Assembly (NCBI RefSeq): GCF_003931915.1
Contig: NZ_RSAA01000008.1
Coordinates: 124,001-188,000 of the forward strand
Direction: 5' to 3'
Source: Saccharopolyspora rhizosphaerae
GTDB lineage: Bacteria > Actinomycetota > Actinomycetes > Mycobacteriales > Pseudonocardiaceae
Length of the DNA stretch: 64,000 bases
The notes under the pieces were generated by a model. It saw only the letters and a list, made by a program, of their open reading frames with translations, was not told where the DNA came from and searched no databases. Of this stretch, positions 54,518 through 61,823 are shown in pieces. Both the position numbers and the translations under genes were made by a program. Each line of letters starts with the position of its first letter. Positions within the stretch are counted from its first letter, which is position 1.

Positions 54518-54690
54518 AAGTCACTCCAACGGCCGCGTGACAGGGCAGCGGGTAGCTGAACCCGCCGCACGGGCCGTGCACAAGCCCCACAGCAAGAACG
54601 CAACCTGACGGAAACTGCGTACTCTCGGTACTGGCGGTGCTCGGGGGTGCGGGTGGCAGCCGCAGCTCCAGGTGCGGGAACACCGTCGCA

Positions 54691-54807
54691 GGTTCTGAGT
54701 GGCTTCGTGGCGAGTACGCCGTGACGCCGCGTGGGGAGACATGCTCGAGGAGCGGCGCACGGAGCCACGGATCCGCTCAGGTCCTGCCACCCGCACCGCC
54801 AAGCGGA
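54691..54807 (+). repeat. Dispersed intergenic repeat, copy B
   Basis: Same three blocks, order and orientation as 23012-23137: TTCGTGGCGAGTACGCCG (one base differs at its end), GGAGCGGCGCACGGAG and ACCCGCACCGCCAAGCGGA. In this copy GAGCGG of the middle block is exactly complementary to CCGCTC 18 bases further on. Lies between the AbgT and TetR genes. Confidence 0.7.
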
Positions 54808-54824
54808 GCACTGTGGCGACAGGC

Positions 54825-55442
54825 TCAGGGCCGCAGGGAGTCGAGCAGGAGGTCTGCGAAGTGCTCTCCTACTTCTTGGCCCGAGAGCTTGCCGTCTTCG
54901 CGGAACCAGGTGCCGAGGTGGTGCACAGCGCCGAAGAAGAAGTCCACCACCAGGTCCGCCGACTTGTCGGTGCGGAACACCCCGGTGGCCTGGCCCTCTT
55001 CGATCAGGCCGCGCACCCGCTCGTGGTACCGGCGCCGCTCGGCGCGCACCTCCGCCTGCTTGTCCGGGTGCAGCAGGTGCATCGACCGGAAGAAGATGAT
55101 CGTGTCCTCGAGGTTGGCCGCAGTGGTGGCCACGACGTCGGAAGCCGCCGAGTGCAGCCGTTCCTGGACCGGGGAGTCGCTGTCGGCCGCGCTCTCCAGC
55201 CGCGCTTGCTGGTCCCGCAGCACCCGGGCGTAGATCTCGTAGAGCAGGTCGTCCTTGGAGCCGAAGTAGTGGTACATCGCGCCCTTGGTGACGCCCGCGG
55301 CGTCGACGATCTGCTGCACCGAGGTGGCTTCGAAGCCCTGCTCGGCGAACAACCGGGTGGCTACGGCCAGCAACCGCTGCGGAACCGGTTCGGTGCCCGC
55401 CTCCCCGTCGGTGGACGTGCGTGCGTTGGCCGACCGCGCCAT
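54825..55442 (-). CDS. TetR-family regulator of the fadD and HAD operons
   Basis: 205 residues. TetR helix-turn-helix at about 22-68 (LFAEQGFEATSVQQIVDAAG, then GAMYHYFGSKDDLLYEIY), with a ligand domain of the TetR_C_33/KstR2-like helical type (VRGLIEEGQATGVFRTD, VVDFFFGAVHHLGTWF). Such regulators generally bind acyl-CoA. Last gene of fadD-SDR-SDR-tetR, so probably autoregulated through the operator at 58714. The matching operator at 46344 makes it the likely controller of the HAD operon too. ATG 55442 preceded by GGGAGGA. Confidence 0.85.
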   Translation of the reverse strand: MARSANARTSTDGEAGTEPVPQRLLAVATRLFAEQGFEATSVQQIVDAAGVTKGAMYHYFGSKDDLLYEIYARVLRDQQARLESAADSDSPVQERLHSAASDVVATTAANLEDTIIFFRSMHLLHPDKQAEVRAERRRYHERVRGLIEEGQATGVFRTDKSADLVVDFFFGAVHHLGTWFREDGKLSGQEVGEHFADLLLDSLRP

Positions 55443-55474
55443 CGTTCCTCCCTCGTCGATGCCCTCCCGCAAGC

Positions 55475-56251
55475 CTAGACGGGCCGTTGTTCGACCTTGC
55501 GCTGCAGCTTGCGCATGCCCGCCTGCCAGCGCTCCGGCTGGGCCGCCCGCAACGCGTAGTAGTCGGCGACCTCCGGGTGCGGCAGGATCAAGAACTCCTC
55601 GCCACCCAGTTTCTCCGCCACCGCTTCGGCGACGTCGGAGGGCTCGATGGCGCTGTCGGCCATGAGGAACTGACCGGTCTCGCCGGTGGACTCCAGCAGT
55701 TGGGTCCGCACGCCCTGCGGGCACAGCGCCTGAGCCGTGACGCCCTTGGCCGCGTAGGTGATGTTGAGGTACTCGGCGAAGGCCACCGCGGCGTGCTTGG
55801 TCACCGAGTACGGCGCGGACCCGAGCATCGTCAGCAGCCCGGCCGCCGAAGCGGTGCCGAGGAAGTGCCCCTGACCGCGCTCGAGCCAGTGCGGCAGCAC
55901 CGCCCGGGCCGCGCGCACGTGGGACATCACGTTGACCTCCCACGACGCGGCCCAGGCGTCCTCGTCCGCTTCCGGTCCGCCGTCGCGGCCGATACCGGCG
56001 TTGGCGCAGAACACGTCGATCCGGCCGTGCTCACCCATCGCGGCGTCGACGAGCTCGGCCACGCCCTGCTCACTGGCGACGTCCCCGGGCACGGCGATGC
56101 CGCCGACCTCGCCGGCGACCCGGCGGACCGCGTCCGAATCGAGGTCGCCGAGCACGGTCTTGGCGCCGAGCGCGGCGAACTTGTGGGCCATCGCGGCACC
56201 GATGCCGTTGCCGGCACCGGTGATGATCACGACCGAATCGGCCAGGTTCAC
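55475..56251 (-). CDS. Short-chain dehydrogenase/reductase
   Basis: 258 residues. TGAGNGIGAAMAHKF at about 11, CANAG (for NNAG) at about 83, catalytic Ser in GTASAAGL and YxxxK in YSVTKHA at about 149. GTG at 56251 begins one base after the stop of the preceding SDR, so both are in one transcript. The extended C-terminus (about 210-258, Arg/Gln-rich) is longer than in FabG-type reductases. Substrate not evident. Its operon (fadD, two SDRs, tetR) suggests oxidation of a hydroxyacyl-CoA or a hydroxy acid. Confidence 0.82.
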   Translation of the reverse strand: MNLADSVVIITGAGNGIGAAMAHKFAALGAKTVLGDLDSDAVRRVAGEVGGIAVPGDVASEQGVAELVDAAMGEHGRIDVFCANAGIGRDGGPEADEDAWAASWEVNVMSHVRAARAVLPHWLERGQGHFLGTASAAGLLTMLGSAPYSVTKHAAVAFAEYLNITYAAKGVTAQALCPQGVRTQLLESTGETGQFLMADSAIEPSDVAEAVAEKLGGEEFLILPHPEVADYYALRAAQPERWQAGMRKLQRKVEQRPV

Positions 56252-56252
56252 G

Positions 56253-57005
56253 TCACATACCGCCCTTCAGGGTCGAGCCGCCGTCGAGGACCAGGACCTG
56301 CCCGGTGATCCAGGAGGCCTCCTCGGAGAGCAGGAACGCCGCCGCACCGGAGATGTCCGACGGGATGCCCAAGCGCCCCAACGGGTACCCCGCGGCCACC
56401 TCGGCCTCGTTGTCGGCGTAGAGCGCGGTGGCGAACTTGGTCTTCACCACGGCCGGTGCGATCGCGTTGACCCGCACCTGCGGGGCCAGCTCCACCGCGA
56501 GCTCCTGGGTCATGTGCGCCAGCATCGCCTTGGTGGCGCCGTAGAAACCGATGCCGGGCGCGGGGTTCAGACCGGCCACAGAGGACACGTTGAGCACCGA
56601 ACCGCCGTGCTCGGCCATCCCCGCGCGGAAGACCTGCTGAGTCCACGACAGCGCGGCGAGCACGTTGACCTGGAAGGTCTTCTGCGCCACGCCGTGGTCC
56701 AGCTCGATCATCGGCCCGAAGGCGGGGTTGATGCCGGTGTTGTTGACCAGCACGTCGACCCGGCCGAAGGCCTCGGTGGTCTTGGCGACGACCTCCGCCT
56801 GGTGGTCGACGTCGTCGGCCTTGCCCGCGATGCCCAGCGCGTTGTCCTTGCCGAGGCTCTCCACGGCTTCGGCCAGCGGTTCCGGCTTGCGGGCGGTGAT
56901 GGTGACCTTGGCGCCCTCGGCGACGAGGCGCTCGGCGATGGCCAGTCCGATTCCCCGGCTGGCACCGGTCACGATCGCCACTCGCCCGTCGAAACGCTTG
57001 CTCAC
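56253..57005 (-). CDS. Short-chain dehydrogenase/reductase
   Basis: 250 residues from GTG 57005 after an AAGGA site. TGASRGIGLAIAERL at about 12, NNTG (for NNAG) at about 87, Ser in VSSVAG and YxxxK in YGATKAM at about 154. C-terminal WITGQVLVLDGGSTLKGGM is typical of FabG-like 3-oxoacyl reductases. It starts 17 bases after the fadD stop. Redundancy with the next SDR suggests two oxidation steps or two chain lengths. Confidence 0.84.
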   Translation of the reverse strand: MSKRFDGRVAIVTGASRGIGLAIAERLVAEGAKVTITARKPEPLAEAVESLGKDNALGIAGKADDVDHQAEVVAKTTEAFGRVDVLVNNTGINPAFGPMIELDHGVAQKTFQVNVLAALSWTQQVFRAGMAEHGGSVLNVSSVAGLNPAPGIGFYGATKAMLAHMTQELAVELAPQVRVNAIAPAVVKTKFATALYADNEAEVAAGYPLGRLGIPSDISGAAAFLLSEEASWITGQVLVLDGGSTLKGGM

Positions 57006-57022
57006 TGTTTCATCCTTCCGTG

Positions 57023-58693
57023 TCACTCGCCGGCTCGTGCTTCCTCGCGCAGTTGCCGGCGCAAGATCTTTCCGGTCGCGGTTTTCGGGAGTTCGTCGAG
57101 GACTTCGACGCTCCGCGGGTACTTGTAGGCGGCGAGCTGCTTCCTGCAGTGCTCGACGAGCTCCTCGCCGGTGGCGGTGCTGCCGTGGGAGAGGCTGATG
57201 AAGGCCTTCACGGTCTCACCGCGGTAGGCGTCGGGGACGCCGACGACGGCGGCTTCGCGCACCGCGGGGTGTCCGTAGAGGACGTCTTCGACCTCGCGCG
57301 GCCACACCTTGAAGCCCGAGGCGTTGATCATGTCCTTCTTCCGGTCCACGACGTAGAACCAGCCCTGCTCGTCCATGAACCCGACGTCGCCGGTGTGCAA
57401 CCGCCCGTCGCGGATGGCCGCTTCGGTCTCCTCCGGCTTGTTCCAGTAGGACGGGACCACCATCGGGCCTTCGATGACGATCTCACCGATCTCGCCGACA
57501 GGCAGGTCGGCACCGTTCTCGTCGACCACCCGCAGCACGGTGTTGTAGGTGGGCACGCCGACGGCGAGGGTGCCGGAGGCGGCGTCGACCGGCGCTTCCG
57601 CGCCGAGCGGGACGGAGGTCGCGGTCGCGGTGGTCTCGGTGAGCCCGTAGCCGTTGCGGATGTAGAGGCCGAAGCGCTCGCGGAAGGCCTCGACCACCGC
57701 CGAGGGCAGCGGCGCTCCACCGGAGTGGACCATCCTCAGCGAGGCGAAGTGCTCCGGCGTGACCTCGGGGTGGTTCATCAGCGCCATGTAGGCGGTCGAC
57801 GGGCCGACCATGAACGCGGGCCGGTGCTCGGCGAGCGCGTCGAGCACGACGCCGGGCTCGAAGCGGTAGGCCAGGTCCAGCTGCCGACCGGCGGCCAGCG
57901 CAGCGGCGAACTGCACGACGAGCCCCGTGATGTGGAACAGCGGCGCGAGCGCGAAGATCCCGCCCGGGGTGTCGTCGGTCAGCCGCAGGGCCGTTCCCTC
58001 GGCGTTGAACACGACGTTGCCGTGGGTGTTGGTGGCGCCCTTGGGGACGCCGCTGGTGCCCGAGGTGTAGACCAGCAGCGCGACGTCCGACGCGGCCGGT
58101 GAGACCGCGGGCGGGCACTCGCCGGCGTGCGCGCGGGCCACGGCGAGCAGGTCGGCGCACCCGGCGGCGGGACGGCGCTCGGTGCGGGCGAACAACCGCT
58201 GGTCGTGCCGGGTCTGCAGGTCGAGCTCGCTGGTGGTGATCGCGGTACCGATCTCCAGCGCCTGCGCGACGCCGCCCACGACCTCGTGCCAGCCCTGCTC
58301 GGAGGAGATCACGGCCGCCGGCCGGGCGTCGCCGAGGATCTTGGTGAGCTCGTGGGTGCGGTACATCGGGTTGAGCGGGACGACGATCGCGCCGGCCTTC
58401 CAGCCGGCGAGCACGGCGATGGCGAACTGCGGGACGTTCTGCAGGTAGACGGCGATCCGGTCGCCCTGCGCGACGCCGCTCTCCACCAGGTGGCAGGCCA
58501 GGCCGTTGCTGAGCTCGTCGAGCTCGGCGAAGGTCAGCCGCCCGTCGAAGTAGGTGAGCGCGATCTCGTCGGCGTGCTCCCGGACGGTCTCCGCGAACAG
58601 CTCGACCAGGTTGGCGTGCCGCGGCTCGATCTCGGCCGGGAGATCGCCCTCGTAGAGACCCAGCCACGGCCGTTCGTCGTACACGCTGCCCAA
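57023..58693 (-). CDS. FadD-like acyl-CoA synthetase
   Basis: 556 residues, adenylate-forming superfamily. P-loop-like YTSGTSGVPKGATNTHGN at about 202-219, NGYGLTETTA at about 339, adenylate motif GRLHTGDVGFMDEQGWFYVVD at about 416, RKKDMINASGFKVWPREVE at about 438 and the catalytic Lys in PKTATGKILRR near 541. It activates fatty or related acids to CoA thioesters at the start of its operon. TTG at 58693 seven bases after GGAGG is favoured over the GTG nine bases later. Longer than FadD3 (503), so not assigned as the HIP-CoA synthetase. A perfect palindromic operator lies 21 bases upstream. Confidence 0.88.
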   Translation of the reverse strand: MGSVYDERPWLGLYEGDLPAEIEPRHANLVELFAETVREHADEIALTYFDGRLTFAELDELSNGLACHLVESGVAQGDRIAVYLQNVPQFAIAVLAGWKAGAIVVPLNPMYRTHELTKILGDARPAAVISSEQGWHEVVGGVAQALEIGTAITTSELDLQTRHDQRLFARTERRPAAGCADLLAVARAHAGECPPAVSPAASDVALLVYTSGTSGVPKGATNTHGNVVFNAEGTALRLTDDTPGGIFALAPLFHITGLVVQFAAALAAGRQLDLAYRFEPGVVLDALAEHRPAFMVGPSTAYMALMNHPEVTPEHFASLRMVHSGGAPLPSAVVEAFRERFGLYIRNGYGLTETTATATSVPLGAEAPVDAASGTLAVGVPTYNTVLRVVDENGADLPVGEIGEIVIEGPMVVPSYWNKPEETEAAIRDGRLHTGDVGFMDEQGWFYVVDRKKDMINASGFKVWPREVEDVLYGHPAVREAAVVGVPDAYRGETVKAFISLSHGSTATGEELVEHCRKQLAAYKYPRSVEVLDELPKTATGKILRRQLREEARAGE

Positions 58694-58713
58694 CGCCCTA
58701 CCTCCACTGTGAG

Positions 58714-58727
58714 ACCGACCAGTCGGT
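58714..58727. promoter_or_regulatory. TetR-type operator upstream of fadD
   Basis: ACCGACCAGTCGGT, a perfect 6-2-6 palindrome (extended by GTA on one side), 21 bases before the fadD start. The related site at 46344-46357 fronts the HAD-APH-ACAD operon. Confidence 0.75.
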
Positions 58728-58910
58728 ACGGCCAGTCAACGATCGATCGGCGCTCCCGTCAAGAGGCGATCCGCCGACACTTCGAAGTCGTCGGCACCCG
58801 CCTGCCGGGCGACCGGGCACACGGACGCCGCAGGAGGAGGAATCCGGTCAGAGCAGCCACTCCGTCACCATCCGCAACATCGGTACTGCAGAGGGTGACT
58901 TCTCGTTGCC

Positions 58911-58930
58911 TCGCGCACGTTCGCGCACGC
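58911..58930 (+). promoter_or_regulatory. Direct repeats upstream of the Xre/RES pair
   Basis: TCGCGCACG occurs at 58911-58919 and 58921-58929, ten bases (one helical turn) apart. TATCCT at 58949-58954 is a plausible -10, with the ATG six bases further, so the transcript may be leaderless. Candidate autoregulatory site for the antitoxin. Confidence 0.45.
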
Positions 58931-58960
58931 ATTTCGTTCGCTCTGCGGTATCCTGGTCCC

Positions 58961-59545
58961 ATGTCAGCCGCGCTGGAGACCGTGTTGGCCCGGGCCGGGT
59001 TGAAGGTCACCGCCAACGAGTTCCTCAACCTCGTCGAGGACGCAGCCAAGAAGCTCACCTCGCCACAGGTCGACCCGGCTGCGCACTTCTCCGAGGCGGA
59101 GCGCGACGCCCTCAGCGGCACCGGGCTGGACCTCCGCCCCCTGGGCGAGGGCGAGGGAGATCCCCGCGCCCGCACCGTCGCCGAGCAGACCGTGCTGCGC
59201 GACACCGCCCTCTCCGTCGGCCAGGCCGCCGCCCGCATCGGCGTCGACACCAGCCGCATCCGCCACCGCATCGGCGAACGCCGCCTGATCGGCTGGAAGG
59301 ACCGCGGCGGCTGGCGGCTGCCCGCGTGGCAGTTCAGCGATGCCGACGCGCTCCCGGGCCTGGAGGTCGTGCTCGCCTGGATGCCCGTCGACCAACCGGC
59401 GCTCGTGCTGGCCAACTTCATGACCACCCCCCAGGAAGACCTGGAGATCCACGGCAGACCGGTGAGCCCGCGAGAGTGGCTGCTGGCAGGTGGTGACCCG
59501 CAGCGGGTCGCCGAGCTCGCCGCCTCCATCGGCACCCCCGCCTGA
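58961..59545 (+). CDS. Xre/MbcA-like antitoxin
   Basis: 194 residues. Central helix-turn-helix at about 83-113 (TALSVGQAAARIGVDTSRIR) followed by RGGWRLPAWQF, then a C-terminal toxin-binding part (about 140-190) with EDLEIHGRPVSPREWLLAGG, the DUF2384-type pattern of antitoxins that pair with RES toxins (as MbcA with MbcT in M. tuberculosis). The N-terminal 70 residues are an extra, unassigned region. Stop is 33 bases before the toxin start. Probably represses its own promoter through the direct repeats upstream. Confidence 0.82.
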   Translation: MSAALETVLARAGLKVTANEFLNLVEDAAKKLTSPQVDPAAHFSEAERDALSGTGLDLRPLGEGEGDPRARTVAEQTVLRDTALSVGQAAARIGVDTSRIRHRIGERRLIGWKDRGGWRLPAWQFSDADALPGLEVVLAWMPVDQPALVLANFMTTPQEDLEIHGRPVSPREWLLAGGDPQRVAELAASIGTPA

Positions 59546-59578
59546 CCAGCCCCGTCGCGACCACCACCGGGACCACCA

Positions 59579-60235
59579 TTGGCACGGCTACCGCAGCCGC
59601 CTGCTCCTGCCGCGCTGCAGGCGATCCTCCGCCGCACCGAGGACGTGATCGCGGTGCCCGCGGGCACCCGGCTCGCGCGCGTGTTCACCTCCGGCGGCAA
59701 CCACCCGCAGCAGTGGAACAGCTTCCGCTACGCCGGTCCGCTGCCGCACGCGCGGTTCGACCCGCACCTGCCCAACTCGCAGGGCGGGCCGACGATCACC
59801 CGTGAGCACGGGGTCCTCTACTTCTCGCTGTCGGTGCAGACGTGCATCGCCGAGGTCTTCCAGGCGACCTCCACAGTGGACCGACGCACCCGCAGTCCGC
59901 ACCTGGTGCTGTTCCGCCCTCGCCGGACGCTGCGGCTGCTCGACCTCACCGGGCTCTGGCCCACCCGGGCCGGAGCCTCGCAAGCGATCAGCAGCGGGCC
60001 GAAGTCCCGCACCCAGGCGTGGGCGCGGGCGATCCGCGCGTCCTACCCGGAGCTCGACGGGCTCTGGTACCGGTCGGCGATGGACTCCGGCAAGCCGTCG
60101 GTGTGCCTCTGGGACCCGCCGGCGGACACGGCGCTGCCGGACACACCGGACGTGCTGCTGCCGTTGAGCCACCCCGGGCTCGACGTCCCCCTGGGACGCG
60201 TCTGCCAGGAGCTCAGCTACACGCTGCTGGACTGA
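59579..60235 (+). CDS. RES-domain toxin (NAD-degrading family)
   Basis: 218 residues from TTG 59579; no ATG or GTG fits before the conserved part. RES-domain features: early Arg in AGTRLARVFTSGG at about 28-40, HARFDPHLP and LYFSLSVQTCIAEVFQ with the conserved Glu at about 95, and a C-terminal conserved Ser region (LLPLSHPG). RES toxins such as MbcT cleave NAD+ by phosphorolysis or hydrolysis. Paired with the DUF2384-type antitoxin just upstream, the usual order. Longer at the N-terminus than many RES proteins. Confidence 0.84.
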   Translation: MARLPQPPAPAALQAILRRTEDVIAVPAGTRLARVFTSGGNHPQQWNSFRYAGPLPHARFDPHLPNSQGGPTITREHGVLYFSLSVQTCIAEVFQATSTVDRRTRSPHLVLFRPRRTLRLLDLTGLWPTRAGASQAISSGPKSRTQAWARAIRASYPELDGLWYRSAMDSGKPSVCLWDPPADTALPDTPDVLLPLSHPGLDVPLGRVCQELSYTLLD

Positions 60236-60261
60236 ACCGGGTGCACTGACCCGCACCCGGA

Positions 60262-60308
60262 AACGCGGAAGTCCCCTCCGGACCGGATCCGGAGGGGACT
60301 TCCGCGTT
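60262..60308. terminator. 21-bp perfect hairpin between RES and terC
   Basis: Two 21-base arms, 60262-60282 and 60288-60308, are exact complements around CCGGA. Located between converging genes; acts for both. Confidence 0.87.
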
Positions 60309-60317
60309 CAGAGGACG

Positions 60318-61349
60318 TCAGCCGCGGTTCGTCTCGGCCTCCGCCTCGGCGGCGTCCCGCTTGGACTTGGCGAGGCTCGCCCAAGTGGTGATCCCGAGGG
60401 TCAGGACGATGAAGCCCAGCGACATCCAGTTGTTGATCTCCGCCCACTCGGGCACCAGGTGGTACTCGTGGAAGGCGTGCAGGATCAGCTTCAGGCCGAT
60501 GAAGCCGAGGATGACCGCCAGCCCGATCGACAGGTACACCAGCTTGTCCACCAGGCCACCGAGCAGGAAGTAGAGCTGCCGCAGACCCATCAGCGCGAAC
60601 GCGTTGGCGGTGAACACCAGGAACGGGTCCTGGGTGATGCCGAAGATCGCCGGGATCGAGTCGACCGCGAACAGCAGGTCGGCACTGCCGATGGCCACGA
60701 TGACCACGAACATCGGCGTGAGGTACCGCTTGCCGTCGACCTTCACGGTCGACTTGGCCTCGTGGTAGTCGTCGGTCACCGGGAAGAGCTTGCGGACCCA
60801 GCGGACGAGCGCGTTCTCCTTGTACTCCTCTTCCTCGTCCTTCTTGCGGACCATGCTGACCGCGGTCCAGATGAGGAACGCGCCGAAGATGAAGAAGATC
60901 CAGACGAACTGCGCGATCAGAGCCGCACCGATAGCGATGAAAGCGCCGCGCATCACCAGTGCGAGCAGGATGCCGATCAGCAGCACCTTGTGCTGGTGGA
61001 TGGACGGCACCGCGAAGCTGGACATGATCACCATGAAGATGAACAGGTTGTCCACGCTCAGCGAGTACTCGGTGATGTAACCGGTGAAGTACTCGATGGC
61101 GAAGTGCTGATCACCGAAGATCCAGACACCGATGCCGAAGACGATCGCGCAGCCGATGTAGAAGGTGACCCACTTCGCGGCTTCGCCGGTGGTCACCTCG
61201 TGCGGCTTGCGGTCGACGATCACCAGGTCGAGCAGCAAGAGCAGGGCGAGTCCGCCCAGCGTGGCTGCCCACACCCACCAGTGCACGTTCATCGTGTCGA
61301 CTGCGGGCTGCTGCGCAGGGACCGCGCGCAGCATCAGGTCGGCACCCAT
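60318..61349 (-). CDS. TerC/Alx-family membrane protein, probable Mn exporter
   Basis: 343 residues with about nine membrane helices. Two TerC signature segments: GYITEYSLSVDNLFIFMVIM at about 90-109 and GSADLLFAVDSIPAIFGITQ at about 211-230, which contain the acidic residues that bind metal in Alx/MntY-type proteins. A charged cytoplasmic loop (KKDEEEEYKENALVRWVRK) lies at about 165-183. ATG at 61349 is chosen because GGAGG is six bases upstream. A yybP-ykoY-type element precedes it, so manganese control and export are the likely role rather than tellurite resistance. Confidence 0.9.
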   Translation of the reverse strand: MGADLMLRAVPAQQPAVDTMNVHWWVWAATLGGLALLLLLDLVIVDRKPHEVTTGEAAKWVTFYIGCAIVFGIGVWIFGDQHFAIEYFTGYITEYSLSVDNLFIFMVIMSSFAVPSIHQHKVLLIGILLALVMRGAFIAIGAALIAQFVWIFFIFGAFLIWTAVSMVRKKDEEEEYKENALVRWVRKLFPVTDDYHEAKSTVKVDGKRYLTPMFVVIVAIGSADLLFAVDSIPAIFGITQDPFLVFTANAFALMGLRQLYFLLGGLVDKLVYLSIGLAVILGFIGLKLILHAFHEYHLVPEWAEINNWMSLGFIVLTLGITTWASLAKSKRDAAEAEAETNRG

Positions 61350-61382
61350 CAATCACCTCCGGTTCAGGGCGAACACGTCCGG

Positions 61383-61500
61383 GACCGGAGGTCTCTTCCA
61401 CCGATCTGCTTCATCGGCCGACGGCACCGGGCTTGACCAGGCAAGTTCCGTGATGACGACACCGTCGCGAAGGAATACTCCCCTCCACCACTCGCCAAGA
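61383..61500 (-). promoter_or_regulatory. yybP-ykoY (manganese) riboswitch upstream of terC
   Basis: On the minus strand the leader reads GGAGGGGAGTATTCCTTCGC, then CGTCATCACGGAAC, and ends with GGTGGAAGAGACCTCCGG. GGGGAGTA and the GAGACC segment are hallmarks of the yybP-ykoY element, which senses Mn2+ and often precedes alx/terC genes. The aptamer ends about 35 bases before the terC start. A 68-codon frame across it is probably not a gene. Confidence 0.85.
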
Positions 61501-61823
61501 TTGTCACGTATGCCGGGGTCATCGCACCAGGCGGGGTGACAGCTCGCATCGCACGTCACAGATCGAACCTAGGCGGCACCGCCGGACGGGGCAATGCGAG
61601 TGGCCGGTGCTGGGCGGACCGGAGGCGTTGATCCGCGCCCGCGGTGGTTACGATCACGGCGGCCCGACCACTCGGGCGCCGCACGCGGGGATGCGGCCGA
61701 GACCACACTTCAGCGGGCACGACGAGGTGTCCGATTGCGCTTTGGTCTCCAGTTCATAGCGTCTTGCCTTCCCCACGCGTCTGGATGAAACCGGTGCCGC
61801 TCCGTTCACCTACTGTCAAGGGC

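Noticed and set aside
61353-61559. Small gene upstream of terC
   Set aside because: It coincides with the yybP-ykoY element; its apparent conservation would reflect the RNA structure.
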